A DNA stretch of 64,000 bases. It comes from AG25 sp035517615. Its GTDB lineage: Bacteria; Gemmatimonadota; Gemmatimonadetes; Gemmatimonadales; GWC2-71-9. The translations under genes were made by a program, and so were the position numbers. Positions within the stretch are counted from its first letter, which is position 1. The number at the start of each line of letters is the position of its first letter. The stretch spans positions 13,776 to 77,775 of the forward strand of contig DATIYM010000050.1 in assembly GCA_035517615.1 (NCBI GenBank). The letters run 5' to 3'. The notes below the pieces were generated by a model. The model ran no database searches. It saw nothing but the letters and a program-made list of their open reading frames with translations, and was not told the DNA's origin. This document shows positions 36,722-45,559 of this stretch, in pieces.

Positions 36722-38238
36722 TGTTCTGCTACCGCTGCGCCACGCCCATTCCGGAAAACAGCCGGTTCTGCCTCAGCTGCGGAGCACTCGTGCCTGAGGC
36801 AACGCTTCCCGGTCCGGAGGCCGAGACCGCCGAGGAGGCGCCGGGTAGCGACCGCGAGCTCGAAATGCTGCTCAAAGCCGAGACCGCGGGGGAGTACGAA
36901 ATCCTGCGTGAGATCGGCCGCGGCGCCATGGGGGTCGTGTATCTCGCCCGCGAGGTGTCGTTGGCACGCGACGTGGCGATGAAAGTCCTGCCACCCCACC
37001 TTACCTTCGGCAAGGGCGCCGTGGCCCGGTTTCGGCGGGAGGCGCGCACGGCCGCGGCCCTCGAGCATCCCAGCATCGTTCCCGTATACCGCGTCGCTCC
37101 GGGTGGCCGGATCTTCTGGTACACGATGAAATACCTCGAGGGGCGCTCCCTCGCCGATGTGCTCAAGGAACAGAGCACGCTGCCGCTTCCCGCCGCGGTC
37201 ACGATTCTCGAGCGAATCGGGAATGCGCTCGACTACGCTCACCAGCGTCACGTCATCCACCGCGACGTCAAACCCGGCAACGTGATGCTCGAGACGCACG
37301 GCCACGTGATCGTGACCGATTTCGGCATCGCGAAAGAAGCGGCGGCGGGAACACTCTCGGAAGCGATCGTGGGCACGCCGTTCTACATGTCGCCGGAACA
37401 GTGTCAGGGAGGGACGCTGAGCGGGGCGTCGGACCAATACTCGGTCGCCATCATGGCGTATCAGATGCTCACCGGAAAAGTCCCGTTCGACAGCCGTTCC
37501 GTCGTCGACCTGCTGCAAAAACACGTCGCTGAAGAGCCGCCGCCGCTGCTCGACCTTCCGCCCCACGTCGGCGCCGCCGTCCACCGTGCCCTCGCGAAAG
37601 AAGCCGCGAACCGGTTTCCCTCTGTCACCGCCTTCGTGCGCGCGCTCGCCGGCCCGACCGACGACAGCACGGTGCGTTTGCCGCGCTATTGGTCCATTCG
37701 CCCGCGGGCGCCCCGCAAGCCGGCGCCCGCCCCACCGGCACGGCCCCAGCGGCGCGCGAGAGCATGGTCGGCAGCCACGGCCGTAACGGTCGCCGGCTTC
37801 GGTCTCTGGGTATTGTCGGGAAGAGCCACCGGGTCACAGGCCCCCGTCCGGGAAGCGATACCGGGCGACTCGGCTGCGATCGTCATGCCCGCGCCACGCG
37901 CGGCCGCCTCCGCGTCGCCCGGACCGACACGTGTTGCGGCGAGCACAGCGACGGTGAGGCCAGCTCCGGACGTGTCACGTGCCCCAGCGGGTGTGGCCGT
38001 CGCGCCGAAACCGGCCGCGCGCGCGCTGCTCGTGGTGCAAACGGTGGGCGGCTGGGCCCGGATCTATGTAGACGGCGGCGCACCACGCGACGGCACGTCC
38101 TACCGGGCGGCTGTCTCGGCGGGCCATCACCGGCTCCATCTCGAACGCCCCGGGTACCGGACGGTCGATTCGACCGTGGTGGTCGGTCCGCACGACACGC
38201 TCGTAGTGCGTGTTCCGCTCACGCGGGGTGGTTCGTGA
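36721..38238 (+). CDS. Ser/Thr protein kinase with N-terminal zinc ribbon and C-terminal PEGA-like domain
   Basis: 505 aa. A zinc ribbon (MFCYRCATPIPENSRFCLSC, about 1-21) is followed by a kinase domain (about 59-315) with IGRGAMGVVYLAREV, the AMKVLP lysine, HRDVKPGN (180-187), DFGIAKE and GTPFYMSPEQ. An Ala/Pro-rich juxtamembrane stretch leads to a TM (about 355-372). The extracytoplasmic PEGA-like domain ends the protein (GWARIYVDGGAPRDGTSY, HHRLHLERPGYRTVDSTVVV). It overlaps both neighbours, so it is tightly coupled with the lipoprotein and the next secreted protein. Confidence 0.87.
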   Translation: MFCYRCATPIPENSRFCLSCGALVPEATLPGPEAETAEEAPGSDRELEMLLKAETAGEYEILREIGRGAMGVVYLAREVSLARDVAMKVLPPHLTFGKGAVARFRREARTAAALEHPSIVPVYRVAPGGRIFWYTMKYLEGRSLADVLKEQSTLPLPAAVTILERIGNALDYAHQRHVIHRDVKPGNVMLETHGHVIVTDFGIAKEAAAGTLSEAIVGTPFYMSPEQCQGGTLSGASDQYSVAIMAYQMLTGKVPFDSRSVVDLLQKHVAEEPPPLLDLPPHVGAAVHRALAKEAANRFPSVTAFVRALAGPTDDSTVRLPRYWSIRPRAPRKPAPAPPARPQRRARAWSAATAVTVAGFGLWVLSGRATGSQAPVREAIPGDSAAIVMPAPRAAASASPGPTRVAASTATVRPAPDVSRAPAGVAVAPKPAARALLVVQTVGGWARIYVDGGAPRDGTSYRAAVSAGHHRLHLERPGYRTVDSTVVVGPHDTLVVRVPLTRGGS

Positions 38239-39755
38239 AGCGCGCTCTCGTACTGGGGTTTGCCCTGTCGCTCGCCGCCCGCATGGCGCTGGCGCAGGAC
38301 GCCAATCTCCTGAAACGCGGGGCGGAAGCCTACGACGTGGCGGAATACGGCCGGGCAAAGCCGCTCTTGGTCGAGGGCTTGAACCCCGCGCTCAGCACGC
38401 ACGATTCGCTGTGGATCGAAAGCGTGTATCGCCTCGCGCACATCCTCATCGAAGAGAACCACGACTCGCTGGCCGCGGTATGGCTGCGCTGGGCGATCCG
38501 GACGTATCCCGCAATCCCTCCCGACACACTGAATTTCCCGCCGGCCGTTCAGGATGCATTCGCCGCTGCGCAAAACGCCGTCCTGAAAGGCAAGGTCGGC
38601 GACACACTGCCGTTCATCAATTGGGAATGGATGGCGGGCGCCGCCGATTCGCTCGCCGGCTATGTTCGCCTGGCACGTGGCACGCAGGCGTCGGCGTTCA
38701 TCGACGGCATCGGAGTGATCACCACTGGAGAGATGCGGCGTGCTGCTCCGGGAAGCTACCGGCTCACGCTCGGCGCTCCGGGGCGCGCGCCCGTGACGGT
38801 CACGCGCGAAGTCCTGCCAGGAATCACGACCGTGATACCCGCACGCAGTGCCGCGGCGGGCGCCGTGCCGGCGGACGTCGGGTGTTCCGCTCGGAACCCT
38901 GGTGGGAATCGAGCGGACAAAACGCTGCAGCTCGGTCTCGAGCACTGGTACCGCGGCGTGCTCGATTCAGCCGTGGTCGATTTCGCGGCGGCGATCTCCG
39001 CCGACCCATTCGTCGCGCTCGATTCGGGATGCGCGAGTTTGCCGGTCGCGTCCGCCTTTGGCGCGGCGCGCCGGTCCACGCAGTCGGTCGCGCTCCGCGG
39101 TTCGAGTGATACGACGCTCGACGTGACGAGGGGACATTGGCCCCTGGCCCTCGCCGTGGGTCGACCCGGAGCGGTCGCGGTGCGGCTCTCGCGCGTCGAC
39201 TCGTCGCACGCCGAGTGGCCCATTGCGACGTCGCAGGTGGACTCGACGGCGGTCTTATCAGTGTCGCTCACTGATCCCGATCGTCGCCGCTTGCCTTTCG
39301 GTACGTATCGGGTGCGCGCCACGTATTCCTCGGGCGACGCCAAGGGTGAGGCCGGGCTCACGTTCGAGATCCTCGCACCGGATACCCTGGCGCGCGAAGC
39401 GCCGCCCGCCGCGTCGGCCTACAAACCCGAGACTCAGGCGGGGCCTCGTCCGACTTCGAGTATCCTGAAAGGCGTGGCGCTCGGCGCGGCAGTGGCGGCG
39501 ATTCCGATGGTATTGGGACACTCGGGCTTCGAGAGCAGCGAACGGGAAGAACGCGCGATGGTGGTGGGGTTCACGGCAGCGGTCGGCGGCCTCGCGGGGT
39601 TCATGCTCGGCCGCCACCAGGTGCCTGCGCCCGAGAACGTCGCCTACAACCAGGCGTTGCGGACCGCGTGGGAGGATCGCGATCGGGCCATCAGCGCCAC
39701 CAATGCCGCGCGCCGTGACGGATCCCTGGTGCGCATTCGGGTGGTGGCACAATGA
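38235..39755 (+). CDS. Secreted TPR-like protein of kinase operon
   Basis: 506 aa, function unknown. GTG 38235 overlaps the kinase by 4 bp and gives a clean signal peptide (about 1-20, ALSLAARMALAQ). The N-terminal 100 residues are TPR-like (LLKRGAEAYDVAEYGRAKPL). The middle is beta-rich, with a PEGA-like stretch (SAFIDGIGVITTGEMRRAAPG). Near 415-455 lies a small-residue hydrophobic pair (GVALGAAVAAIPMVLGH, FTAAVGGLAGFMLGRH) that could insert into a membrane. Placement between the kinase and a barrel-like protein suggests an envelope complex. Confidence 0.6.
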   Translation: MKRALVLGFALSLAARMALAQDANLLKRGAEAYDVAEYGRAKPLLVEGLNPALSTHDSLWIESVYRLAHILIEENHDSLAAVWLRWAIRTYPAIPPDTLNFPPAVQDAFAAAQNAVLKGKVGDTLPFINWEWMAGAADSLAGYVRLARGTQASAFIDGIGVITTGEMRRAAPGSYRLTLGAPGRAPVTVTREVLPGITTVIPARSAAAGAVPADVGCSARNPGGNRADKTLQLGLEHWYRGVLDSAVVDFAAAISADPFVALDSGCASLPVASAFGAARRSTQSVALRGSSDTTLDVTRGHWPLALAVGRPGAVAVRLSRVDSSHAEWPIATSQVDSTAVLSVSLTDPDRRRLPFGTYRVRATYSSGDAKGEAGLTFEILAPDTLAREAPPAASAYKPETQAGPRPTSSILKGVALGAAVAAIPMVLGHSGFESSEREERAMVVGFTAAVGGLAGFMLGRHQVPAPENVAYNQALRTAWEDRDRAISATNAARRDGSLVRIRVVAQ

Positions 39756-40399
39756 TCCGGCTCCAGATCCGAGACGTGCTGCCGATCGCGATGCTCGCGG
39801 CCGTCCAGCCGCTCGACGCTCAGAACCCGATCCGCGTGCAGGCGACGGCGATCACGAGCATCGTGCACGAGCGCGCGGAGATCCCCGGTGATCAAGAGGA
39901 GACGGGCGGCACGTGGGTTGGGGGGGCGGTTACCGCGTCACGGGGGCCGTTGCGCTTCGAGCTGCAGGGCCTGCGAGGGCAAATGTCCGGCTCGTCCGCG
40001 GCGATGGTGGAGCGTGAAGGCGGCGAAATGCGCATCAACGGACTCGTGCGCGCGAGCAGCTGGTTCGAGGCGGGTGCGGCGTACACCGCGCGCACGTTCA
40101 GCTCGACTGAGGGTTATCAGCGCTGGTCGATTGTTTCGCTTACCGCGGCGCTCCAAACCGCCCTGGGCGATTCGCTGATCCGCGGTGTGGCCCGCGCGTC
40201 GTTCAGTCCTCTCGTAAGCGCCACGCTTCCCCAGGACCCGAGCACGGGGTTGGGAACGGAAGTCGGAGTGGTCGCGTCGCTGCCGCATGCCCCGTTCTCG
40301 TTCGAGGCGTCGTACCGGTTCGAGCGGTATTCGTTCACGAATGACGCCAGGGTCGAGGAGCTCGACTGGGTGAACCTCGCGGTGCACTGGAAGATCTGA
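39752..40399 (+). CDS. Predicted small outer-membrane barrel protein
   Basis: 215 aa with a signal peptide at about 1-23 (ending PLDAQ). The mature part consists of alternating amphipathic strands (GTWVGGAVTASRGPLRFELQG, cut here between strands, and FSFEASYRFERYSF). It ends ELDWVNLAVHWKI, consistent with an 8-10-stranded barrel. No family recognised. It overlaps the previous gene by 4 bp (ATGA) and is last in the lipoprotein-kinase operon. Confidence 0.5.
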   Translation: MIRLQIRDVLPIAMLAAVQPLDAQNPIRVQATAITSIVHERAEIPGDQEETGGTWVGGAVTASRGPLRFELQGLRGQMSGSSAAMVEREGGEMRINGLVRASSWFEAGAAYTARTFSSTEGYQRWSIVSLTAALQTALGDSLIRGVARASFSPLVSATLPQDPSTGLGTEVGVVASLPHAPFSFEASYRFERYSFTNDARVEELDWVNLAVHWKI

Positions 40400-40423
40400 C
40401 TTCTGGAGGTAAGGAGCTCTGCG

Positions 40424-40927
40424 TTATGTCTCCGACGGAGTGTGTTTTCGCGCGCCCAGCCAGAGCCACAACGAAAACGCCATTCCCAGGAGCATGGCAG
40501 CGCCACTGATCCAAGCCGCGTACACGACGGCACGCGCTCGCTCCAAGTCCCGATGCCAATCCTCCAAGACGCGGCGAGCGCTGTCGACCAAGGCAGGCTT
40601 GGAAGACCCACCTGGACGAAGGGCGGTGTAAACCAGCGCCTCCGATGCGGAGAAACCGCTGACCATTTTCGTTTGCCACAAGTCACGGTCCCGCAAAGTG
40701 TCTTCGCGCGCCGCTCGATACGAAGAGTAGTCCGTACCACGTGCGAGCGAGTGGCTCGCGCGTTCAACGTTCGGTATGTAGGTGAAGCCCACTACCACGA
40801 GCACAAACACGTAGACTGCGGCTGCCACCAACAGCATCAGCAGTTGACGGCCGTGGAGCTGCGCGAGCCAATTACCGGCGTCCTTGGTCATCCTGCTAAG
40901 GTGCTGGCCGATACCCTTCATGGCCAT
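40424..40927 (-). CDS. Two-TM membrane protein, unknown function
   Basis: 167 aa with two TM helices (about 28-50 and 127-150) and about 75 polar residues between them (HSLARGTDYSSYRAAREDTL, LVDSARRVLEDWHRDLERA), probably facing the periplasm. The reading frame stays open to 41260, but that part is antisense to the tRNA and cannot be coding. ATG 40927 is chosen; 40981 is possible. It converges with the barrel gene. Confidence 0.5.
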   Translation of the reverse strand: MAMKGIGQHLSRMTKDAGNWLAQLHGRQLLMLLVAAAVYVFVLVVVGFTYIPNVERASHSLARGTDYSSYRAAREDTLRDRDLWQTKMVSGFSASEALVYTALRPGGSSKPALVDSARRVLEDWHRDLERARAVVYAAWISGAAMLLGMAFSLWLWLGARKHTPSET

Positions 40928-40994
40928 ACGCCAAGGGGCACGCGGAGGGTGCCGCGAAGGTTGGGGACGGCGTAAGTTCATGAGCAGCAACAAC

Positions 40995-41076
40995 GCGACC
41001 GTGGCGGAACTGGTAGACGCGCAGGACTTAGAATCCTGTGGGGCAACCCGTGGGGGTTCGAGTCCCTCCGGTCGCA
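40995..41076 (+). tRNA. tRNA-Leu (anticodon UAG)
   Basis: 82 nt. The acceptor stem GCGACCG/CGGTCGC is perfect with discriminator A41076. The anticodon stem-loop CAGGA-CTTAGAA-TCCTG gives anticodon UAG (codon CUA). A long variable arm follows, and T-arm GGGGG-TTCGAGT-CCCTC. CCA is not encoded. The Mpo1-like gene starts 17 nt downstream. Confidence 0.96.
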
Positions 41077-41093
41077 TCGAGGAGGAAGAGACC

Positions 41094-41396
41094 ATGCTCG
41101 GCAACCGCCCGATGTCCGAATGGATCGCGCAGTACTCGCAGAGCCACCAGAATCCCGTCAACCGTTTCTGCCACACGATCGGCATCCCGCTGATCGCCCT
41201 CTCGATTCCGCTTTTCGTCGTGGCCGCTATCCTGCGGCGGCTGTGGGCCGTCCCGGTCACGCTGTTCGTGGTCGGCTGGATCTTTCAGTTCGTCGGCCAC
41301 GCATTCGAAGGCAAGCCGCCCGAGTTCTTCCACGACTGGCGCTTCTTGTTTGTCGGGTTGCGGTGGTGGGCCAGCAAGATCCGGGGGCGCGCGTAG
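41094..41396 (+). CDS. Mpo1-like (DUF962) membrane protein
   Basis: 100 aa. Characteristic start PVNRFCHTIGIPLIALSIPL and VGHAFEGKPPEFFHDWRFLF, with two TM helices (about 28-48 and 52-70) and the conserved H and E/K residues of the family. Yeast Mpo1 is an iron-dependent 2-hydroxy-fatty-acid dioxygenase; the bacterial role is not established. ATG 41094 follows GGAGGAAGAG. With only 17 nt to the tRNA, both are probably on one transcript. Confidence 0.8.
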   Translation: MLGNRPMSEWIAQYSQSHQNPVNRFCHTIGIPLIALSIPLFVVAAILRRLWAVPVTLFVVGWIFQFVGHAFEGKPPEFFHDWRFLFVGLRWWASKIRGRA

Positions 41397-41570
41397 GGTC
41401 GTCATGCGTCCTGCCGCGCCGGATCACGCGGCGACTGCGCTTGACCCGGATCTTCTATCGGACCACGTGGGCTCCGTTTCGCGCTCTGGGCGGGAGGATC
41501 GCGGAACTCAATCGGCGGGGTCATTCACTTCCCCGGCCGCACGATGAATTCGGTAGCGAAGTGATCCGGT

Positions 41571-41576
41571 TAGATT
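41571..41576 (+). promoter_or_regulatory. Candidate -10 of trigger factor (possibly leaderless)
   Basis: TAGATT lies 7 nt before the tig ATG at 41584, and no ribosome binding site is present. The 13-mer GGTTAGATTTCCG (41568-41580) occurs again at 42841-42853 in front of clpP. Confidence 0.35.
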
Positions 41577-41583
41577 TCCGCCC

Positions 41584-42846
41584 ATGGTCGATATCGAGAT
41601 CAAGAAGACCGCCACCGAACCCGGGTCCGCGTCGATCGCGGTAACCGTGCCTGTCGAGCGGGTGCGCGAAGCCGAAACCCAGGCCACGACGGCCTACCAA
41701 CAGCGCGTGCGGCTGCCCGGATTCCGGAAGGGCAAGGCACCCGCCGCGATCGTGAAGAAGCAGTTTGCCGACGACATTCGGCAGCAGGTGCTTCAGGAGG
41801 TGATCCGCGACAGCTGGAGCGCCGCCCTCAAGCAGGAGTCGCTCAAGCCGATCGCCGATCCGCATATTCACAACCTCAAGTGGGATCAGGGCGCGCCGCT
41901 CACGTTCGAGTTTCACGTCGAGGTGCGGCCGGACTTGACGCTCGAGCGCACCGGCGGGTTTCGGATCGCGCGGACGGTCGCGCCGATCACCGAGGAGCAG
42001 GTGAGCGCGCAGCTCGAGGAATTACGCGAGCAGCGCGCGCCCTGGACTCCGGTCACCGACGAATCCCCCAAACCCAAGGACCTGGTGAGCGTGACGATCG
42101 CGCAGGGAACGGGCGACGCCGCAACCGACCCCCAGGCGCATCAGATCGTGATCGGTGAAGGGCAAGCGATCCCCGAGGTCGAGGAACGGATCATGGGCCT
42201 CAAGCCGGGCGCGACGGTCGACGCCACGGTACACTTCCCGGCCGACTTCCCGGATGAAACGAAGCGAGGCCAGAGCCGCGACGTGCGGATCACGCTGCAC
42301 GAAGTGAAGCGCCAGCAGCTGGCGTCACTCGACGACGCGTTCGCGCGCGAAGTAGGGGATTTCGAATCGCTCGACGCGCTGCGGCGCGCCGTTCGAGAGG
42401 ACCTGGAAAGAGACGCCCAGCGGGAGGCCGACGCGCGGGTCCGGAGCGAGCTGATCGAGCAGATCGTGTCGGCCAATCACGTGACCGCGCCGCGGCCCCT
42501 CGTCGATCGCGCGTTGCGCGTGCTCGCGCAAGCCTACGGCATCACCGCGGAGCAGTTCGAGAAGTTCGCCACGGATTTCCGGCCGATCGCCGAGGCGCAG
42601 GTACGCCGGGATCTGGTGCTCGATTTCATCACCGAGAAGGAGCAGCTGCGTGTCACCGAGGCGGAAGTCGACGCGCGGATCGCGGAGCTCGCTAAACGCC
42701 GCAACGTCTCAGCGGCCGAGGCGCGGGCGGCACTCGAGAAGAACAAGCGGCTGCGGGAGCTCGAGCACGGGATGACCGAGGAAAAGGTGTTCCAGCATCT
42801 GCTCGCGCAATCGACGGTGGAGGAAGCCACGCCCCCACCTGGTTAG
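41584..42846 (+). CDS. tig: Trigger factor
   Basis: Ribosome-bound chaperone with peptidyl-prolyl isomerase activity, 420 aa. The N-terminal ribosome-binding domain has the signature GFRKGKAPAAIVKKQF (about 46-61). A divergent FKBP-type domain lies at about 155-235 (KDLVSVTIAQGTG, VGEGQ-like IGEGQAIPEVEERIMGLKPG). The helical C-terminal domain includes AEQFEKFATDF and EKEQLRVTEAEVDARI. It is followed by clpP-clpX, the conserved tig-clpP-clpX order. Confidence 0.95.
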   Translation: MVDIEIKKTATEPGSASIAVTVPVERVREAETQATTAYQQRVRLPGFRKGKAPAAIVKKQFADDIRQQVLQEVIRDSWSAALKQESLKPIADPHIHNLKWDQGAPLTFEFHVEVRPDLTLERTGGFRIARTVAPITEEQVSAQLEELREQRAPWTPVTDESPKPKDLVSVTIAQGTGDAATDPQAHQIVIGEGQAIPEVEERIMGLKPGATVDATVHFPADFPDETKRGQSRDVRITLHEVKRQQLASLDDAFAREVGDFESLDALRRAVREDLERDAQREADARVRSELIEQIVSANHVTAPRPLVDRALRVLAQAYGITAEQFEKFATDFRPIAEAQVRRDLVLDFITEKEQLRVTEAEVDARIAELAKRRNVSAAEARAALEKNKRLRELEHGMTEEKVFQHLLAQSTVEEATPPPG

Positions 42847-42890
42847 ATTTCCGGCGTATGTCATCCCGAGCATCCTGGAGGAGTGAGGCC

Positions 42891-43514
42891 GTGACCGTCA
42901 GTCAGATTTATCCGCCCTACATCATCGAACGCTCGAGCCGCGGCGAGCGCACCTACGACATTTTCAGCCGCCTGCTCATGGACCGGATCGTGTTCCTGGG
43001 CACGCAGATCAATGACGAGGTCGCGAATATCATCATCGCGCAGCTCCTGTTCCTGGATGCGGACAATCCCGAGCGCGACATTTATCTGTACATCAACAGC
43101 CCGGGCGGCCTGGTGTCGTCGGGAATGGCGATTTACGACACGATGCAGTTCCTGCGCGCGCCGGTGAACACGATCTGCATGGGGATGGCGGCGTCGATGG
43201 GCTCGTTCCTGCTCACCGCCGGACGCAAAGGCAAGCGTTCCGCCCTGCCACATGCGCGCATCATGATGCATCAGCCCTCAGGTGGCGCGCAGGGGACGGC
43301 GGCGGACATCGAGATTCAAGCCCGGGAAATCCTCTATTTGCGGGGCAAGCTGAACGACCTCTATGCCAAGCATACCGGCAAGCCCCGGGAGCAGATCGAA
43401 AAGGACATGGACCGGGATCGCTTCATGTCGGCCGAAGAAGCCCGTGAATACGGGCTAATCGACCATGTTATTGCAAACTACCAGGAAGTATTGGATGATG
43501 GGAAAAAGCGCTAA
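42891..43514 (+). CDS. clpP: ClpP protease subunit
   Basis: Proteolytic subunit of ClpXP, 207 aa. The catalytic triad is S102 (MGMAASMGSFLL), H127 (IMMHQPSGGAQG) and D176 (DRDRFMSAEEA). GTG 42891 is chosen because GGAGGAG ends 7 nt upstream and the N-terminus then matches the usual ClpP start (IYPPYIIERSSRGERTYDI). An in-frame ATG at 42858 would add 11 atypical residues. It lies between tig and clpX. Confidence 0.95.
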   Translation: MTVSQIYPPYIIERSSRGERTYDIFSRLLMDRIVFLGTQINDEVANIIIAQLLFLDADNPERDIYLYINSPGGLVSSGMAIYDTMQFLRAPVNTICMGMAASMGSFLLTAGRKGKRSALPHARIMMHQPSGGAQGTAADIEIQAREILYLRGKLNDLYAKHTGKPREQIEKDMDRDRFMSAEEAREYGLIDHVIANYQEVLDDGKKR

Positions 43515-43555
43515 TGCTTGCGCCGGACCCCGCCCCCTCCCATACTAAGAGTTGA

Positions 43556-44806
43556 ATGTCGCACGATAAGCACCTCCGCTGCTCCTTCTGCGGCAAATCG
43601 AAGGACTCGGTCCGGAAGTTCATCTCCGGACCGTCGGTCTACATTTGCAATGAGTGCATTGCGCTCTGCAATGAGATCCTGGCGGAGGACGAAGAGCGCG
43701 AAGTCTCCGAAGCGATCACCCAGGTCCCGACGCCATCCGAAATCAAGGACGTCCTGGACCAGTACGTGATCGGCCAGGAGCGCGCCAAGAAAACACTCGC
43801 CGTTGCGGTCTACAATCATTACAAGCGCATCAACTCGCATCAGGGCCGCGAAGGCGAGGTCGAGCTCGACAAGAGCAACATTCTCCTGATCGGCCCGACC
43901 GGCGTGGGCAAGACGCTGCTGGCGCAGACGCTCGCCCGGATTCTCGACGTGCCGTTCACCATCGCGGACGCCACCACGCTCACCGAAGCCGGCTACGTGG
44001 GCGAGGACGTCGAGAACATCCTGGTGCGCCTGCTCCAGGCGGCCGACTTCAACGTGTCGGAAGCGGAGCGCGGTATCGTCTACATCGACGAAATCGATAA
44101 AATCGCCCGCAAATCTGAGAACCCCAGCATCACCCGCGACGTCTCGGGCGAGGGCGTGCAGCAGGCCCTGCTCAAGATCCTCGAGGGGACGGTGGCGAGC
44201 GTCCCGCCCCAGGGCGGCCGCAAGCATCCGCAGCAGGAGTACATCCAGGTCAACACCAAGGACATCCTGTTCATTTGCGGCGGCGCGTTCGACGGGCTCG
44301 AGAAGATCATCGAATCCCGCACCGGCCGGCGGCAGATCGGCTTCACCAAAGAGGAAGTGGCCCAGGGAGCGGCGGAGAAGGTCAAGCGCAATCCATTCTC
44401 CGACGTCGAGCCCGACGACCTGCTGCGCTACGGCCTGATCCCCGAGCTCGTGGGGCGGCTCCCGGTCGCCGTGCCGCTCGACGCATTGGACGAGGGCGCG
44501 CTGATGCGGATCCTGGTCGAGCCCAAGAACGCGCTGGTGAAGCAGTATCAGCGGCTGTTCGAGCTCGAAGACGTCCGCCTCACCCTCGAAAAAGAGGCTT
44601 TGAACGCCATCGCGCTGAAGGCGCTGAAGCGCGGCACTGGCGCGCGCGGGTTACGGGCCATCCTCGAGGAGATGATGACCGACATCATGTTCGAGCTGCC
44701 CAGCCGCGACGACGTGCGCGAGGTCGCGATTACCGCCGAGTGCGTCACCGCGGGCCGGGCCCCGCTGCTCGTCACCGAACGCGTCCGCCAGAAGAAAGAA
44801 GCCTGA
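43556..44806 (+). CDS. clpX: ClpX ATPase
   Basis: Unfoldase partner of ClpP, 416 aa. The N-terminal zinc finger uses C9, C12, C31 and C34. Walker A is GPTGVGKT, Walker B is GIVYIDEIDKI, the pore loop is EAGYVGEDVE and the IGF-type ClpP-binding loop is in RRQIGFTKEE. Sensor regions end LKRGTGARGLRAILEEMM. Spacing to clpP is 41 nt. Its TGA overlaps the likely CTG start of engB by 3 nt within a 4-nt CTGA. Confidence 0.96.
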   Translation: MSHDKHLRCSFCGKSKDSVRKFISGPSVYICNECIALCNEILAEDEEREVSEAITQVPTPSEIKDVLDQYVIGQERAKKTLAVAVYNHYKRINSHQGREGEVELDKSNILLIGPTGVGKTLLAQTLARILDVPFTIADATTLTEAGYVGEDVENILVRLLQAADFNVSEAERGIVYIDEIDKIARKSENPSITRDVSGEGVQQALLKILEGTVASVPPQGGRKHPQQEYIQVNTKDILFICGGAFDGLEKIIESRTGRRQIGFTKEEVAQGAAEKVKRNPFSDVEPDDLLRYGLIPELVGRLPVAVPLDALDEGALMRILVEPKNALVKQYQRLFELEDVRLTLEKEALNAIALKALKRGTGARGLRAILEEMMTDIMFELPSRDDVREVAITAECVTAGRAPLLVTERVRQKKEA

Positions 44807-45396
44807 CCCCGAGCTTCATCGGCTCGTTCCCCCGAGCCGACGTCGTACTTCCAGACCCACTCCCTGAAGTCGCTTTCGTTGGCCGCTCGAATGTCGGGAA
44901 ATCGAGCCTGTTGAACGCGCTCGTGGGACAACGCATCGCGCGCGTGTCCGCGACACCGGGGAAGACCACGATGCTGAACGTGTTCCGCGTGGAATTCGAG
45001 AAGGCGTCGCTGTACCTGATCGATCTTCCCGGTTACGGCTACGCGCGCGCCTCGCACGCGGAGCGGGGCCGGTTCCGCCAACTGATCCGCCACGCGATCG
45101 ACCGCCCGCTGCTCGCCGGGGTGATCTGGTTACTCGACATCCGGCGCGAGCCCTCGCGCGACGACACCAGCATCCACGAGGTGTTCGCGGCAGCGGGCTC
45201 GCCGATCCTTGCGGCCCTGACCAAGGGCGACACACTCGCCCGTGGGCGGCGTCTCGATCGTGCGCGCATCCTCGGCGCGGCCTTGAGCCTTCCGCCCGAT
45301 CAAGTGATCACGACGAGCGCGCGCACGCGTGAGGGCATCCCGGAGCTGCGCCAGGCGGTCGCCGCCCTCGCGCTTCAGGGGCCGACCACCGCGTAG
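44803..45396 (+). CDS. engB: Ribosome biogenesis GTPase EngB/YsxC
   Basis: GTPase for large-subunit assembly, 197 aa. G1 is GRSNVGKSSL, G3 is DLPGYGYA, G4 is TKGDTL and G5 is TTSART; switch I Thr lies in SATPGKTTMLN. Alignment with the family puts the start about 27 residues before the G1 motif. In that stretch there is no ATG, GTG or TTG, only a CTG at 44803 in a CTGA overlap with clpX. The nearest conventional start, GTG 44740, lies 67 bp inside clpX and adds an Arg/Pro-rich stretch. The CTG start is my preferred reading, moderately sure. Confidence 0.85.
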   Translation: MTPSFIGSFPRADVVLPDPLPEVAFVGRSNVGKSSLLNALVGQRIARVSATPGKTTMLNVFRVEFEKASLYLIDLPGYGYARASHAERGRFRQLIRHAIDRPLLAGVIWLLDIRREPSRDDTSIHEVFAAAGSPILAALTKGDTLARGRRLDRARILGAALSLPPDQVITTSARTREGIPELRQAVAALALQGPTTA

Positions 45397-45559
45397 GTCT
45401 GCCGGGCAAGACAGCGGGGTACTAACCCGAATTGATTTGTCGGGATTAAAGGGGTCAAGGGAAAGCTCGGTGACCCAGGTCGTAGGCACTCTCATCCCGA
45501 TGGTGTAGCTTGGCTGCTGCTCAATGACGCCGTCGCAGCACTGACGGAGGACGGAACCA

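Noticed and set aside
40928..41260. N-terminal extension of the two-TM protein
   Set aside because: It would run antisense through the tRNA-Leu and the Mpo1-like gene; the residues encoded there read as a reverse tRNA.
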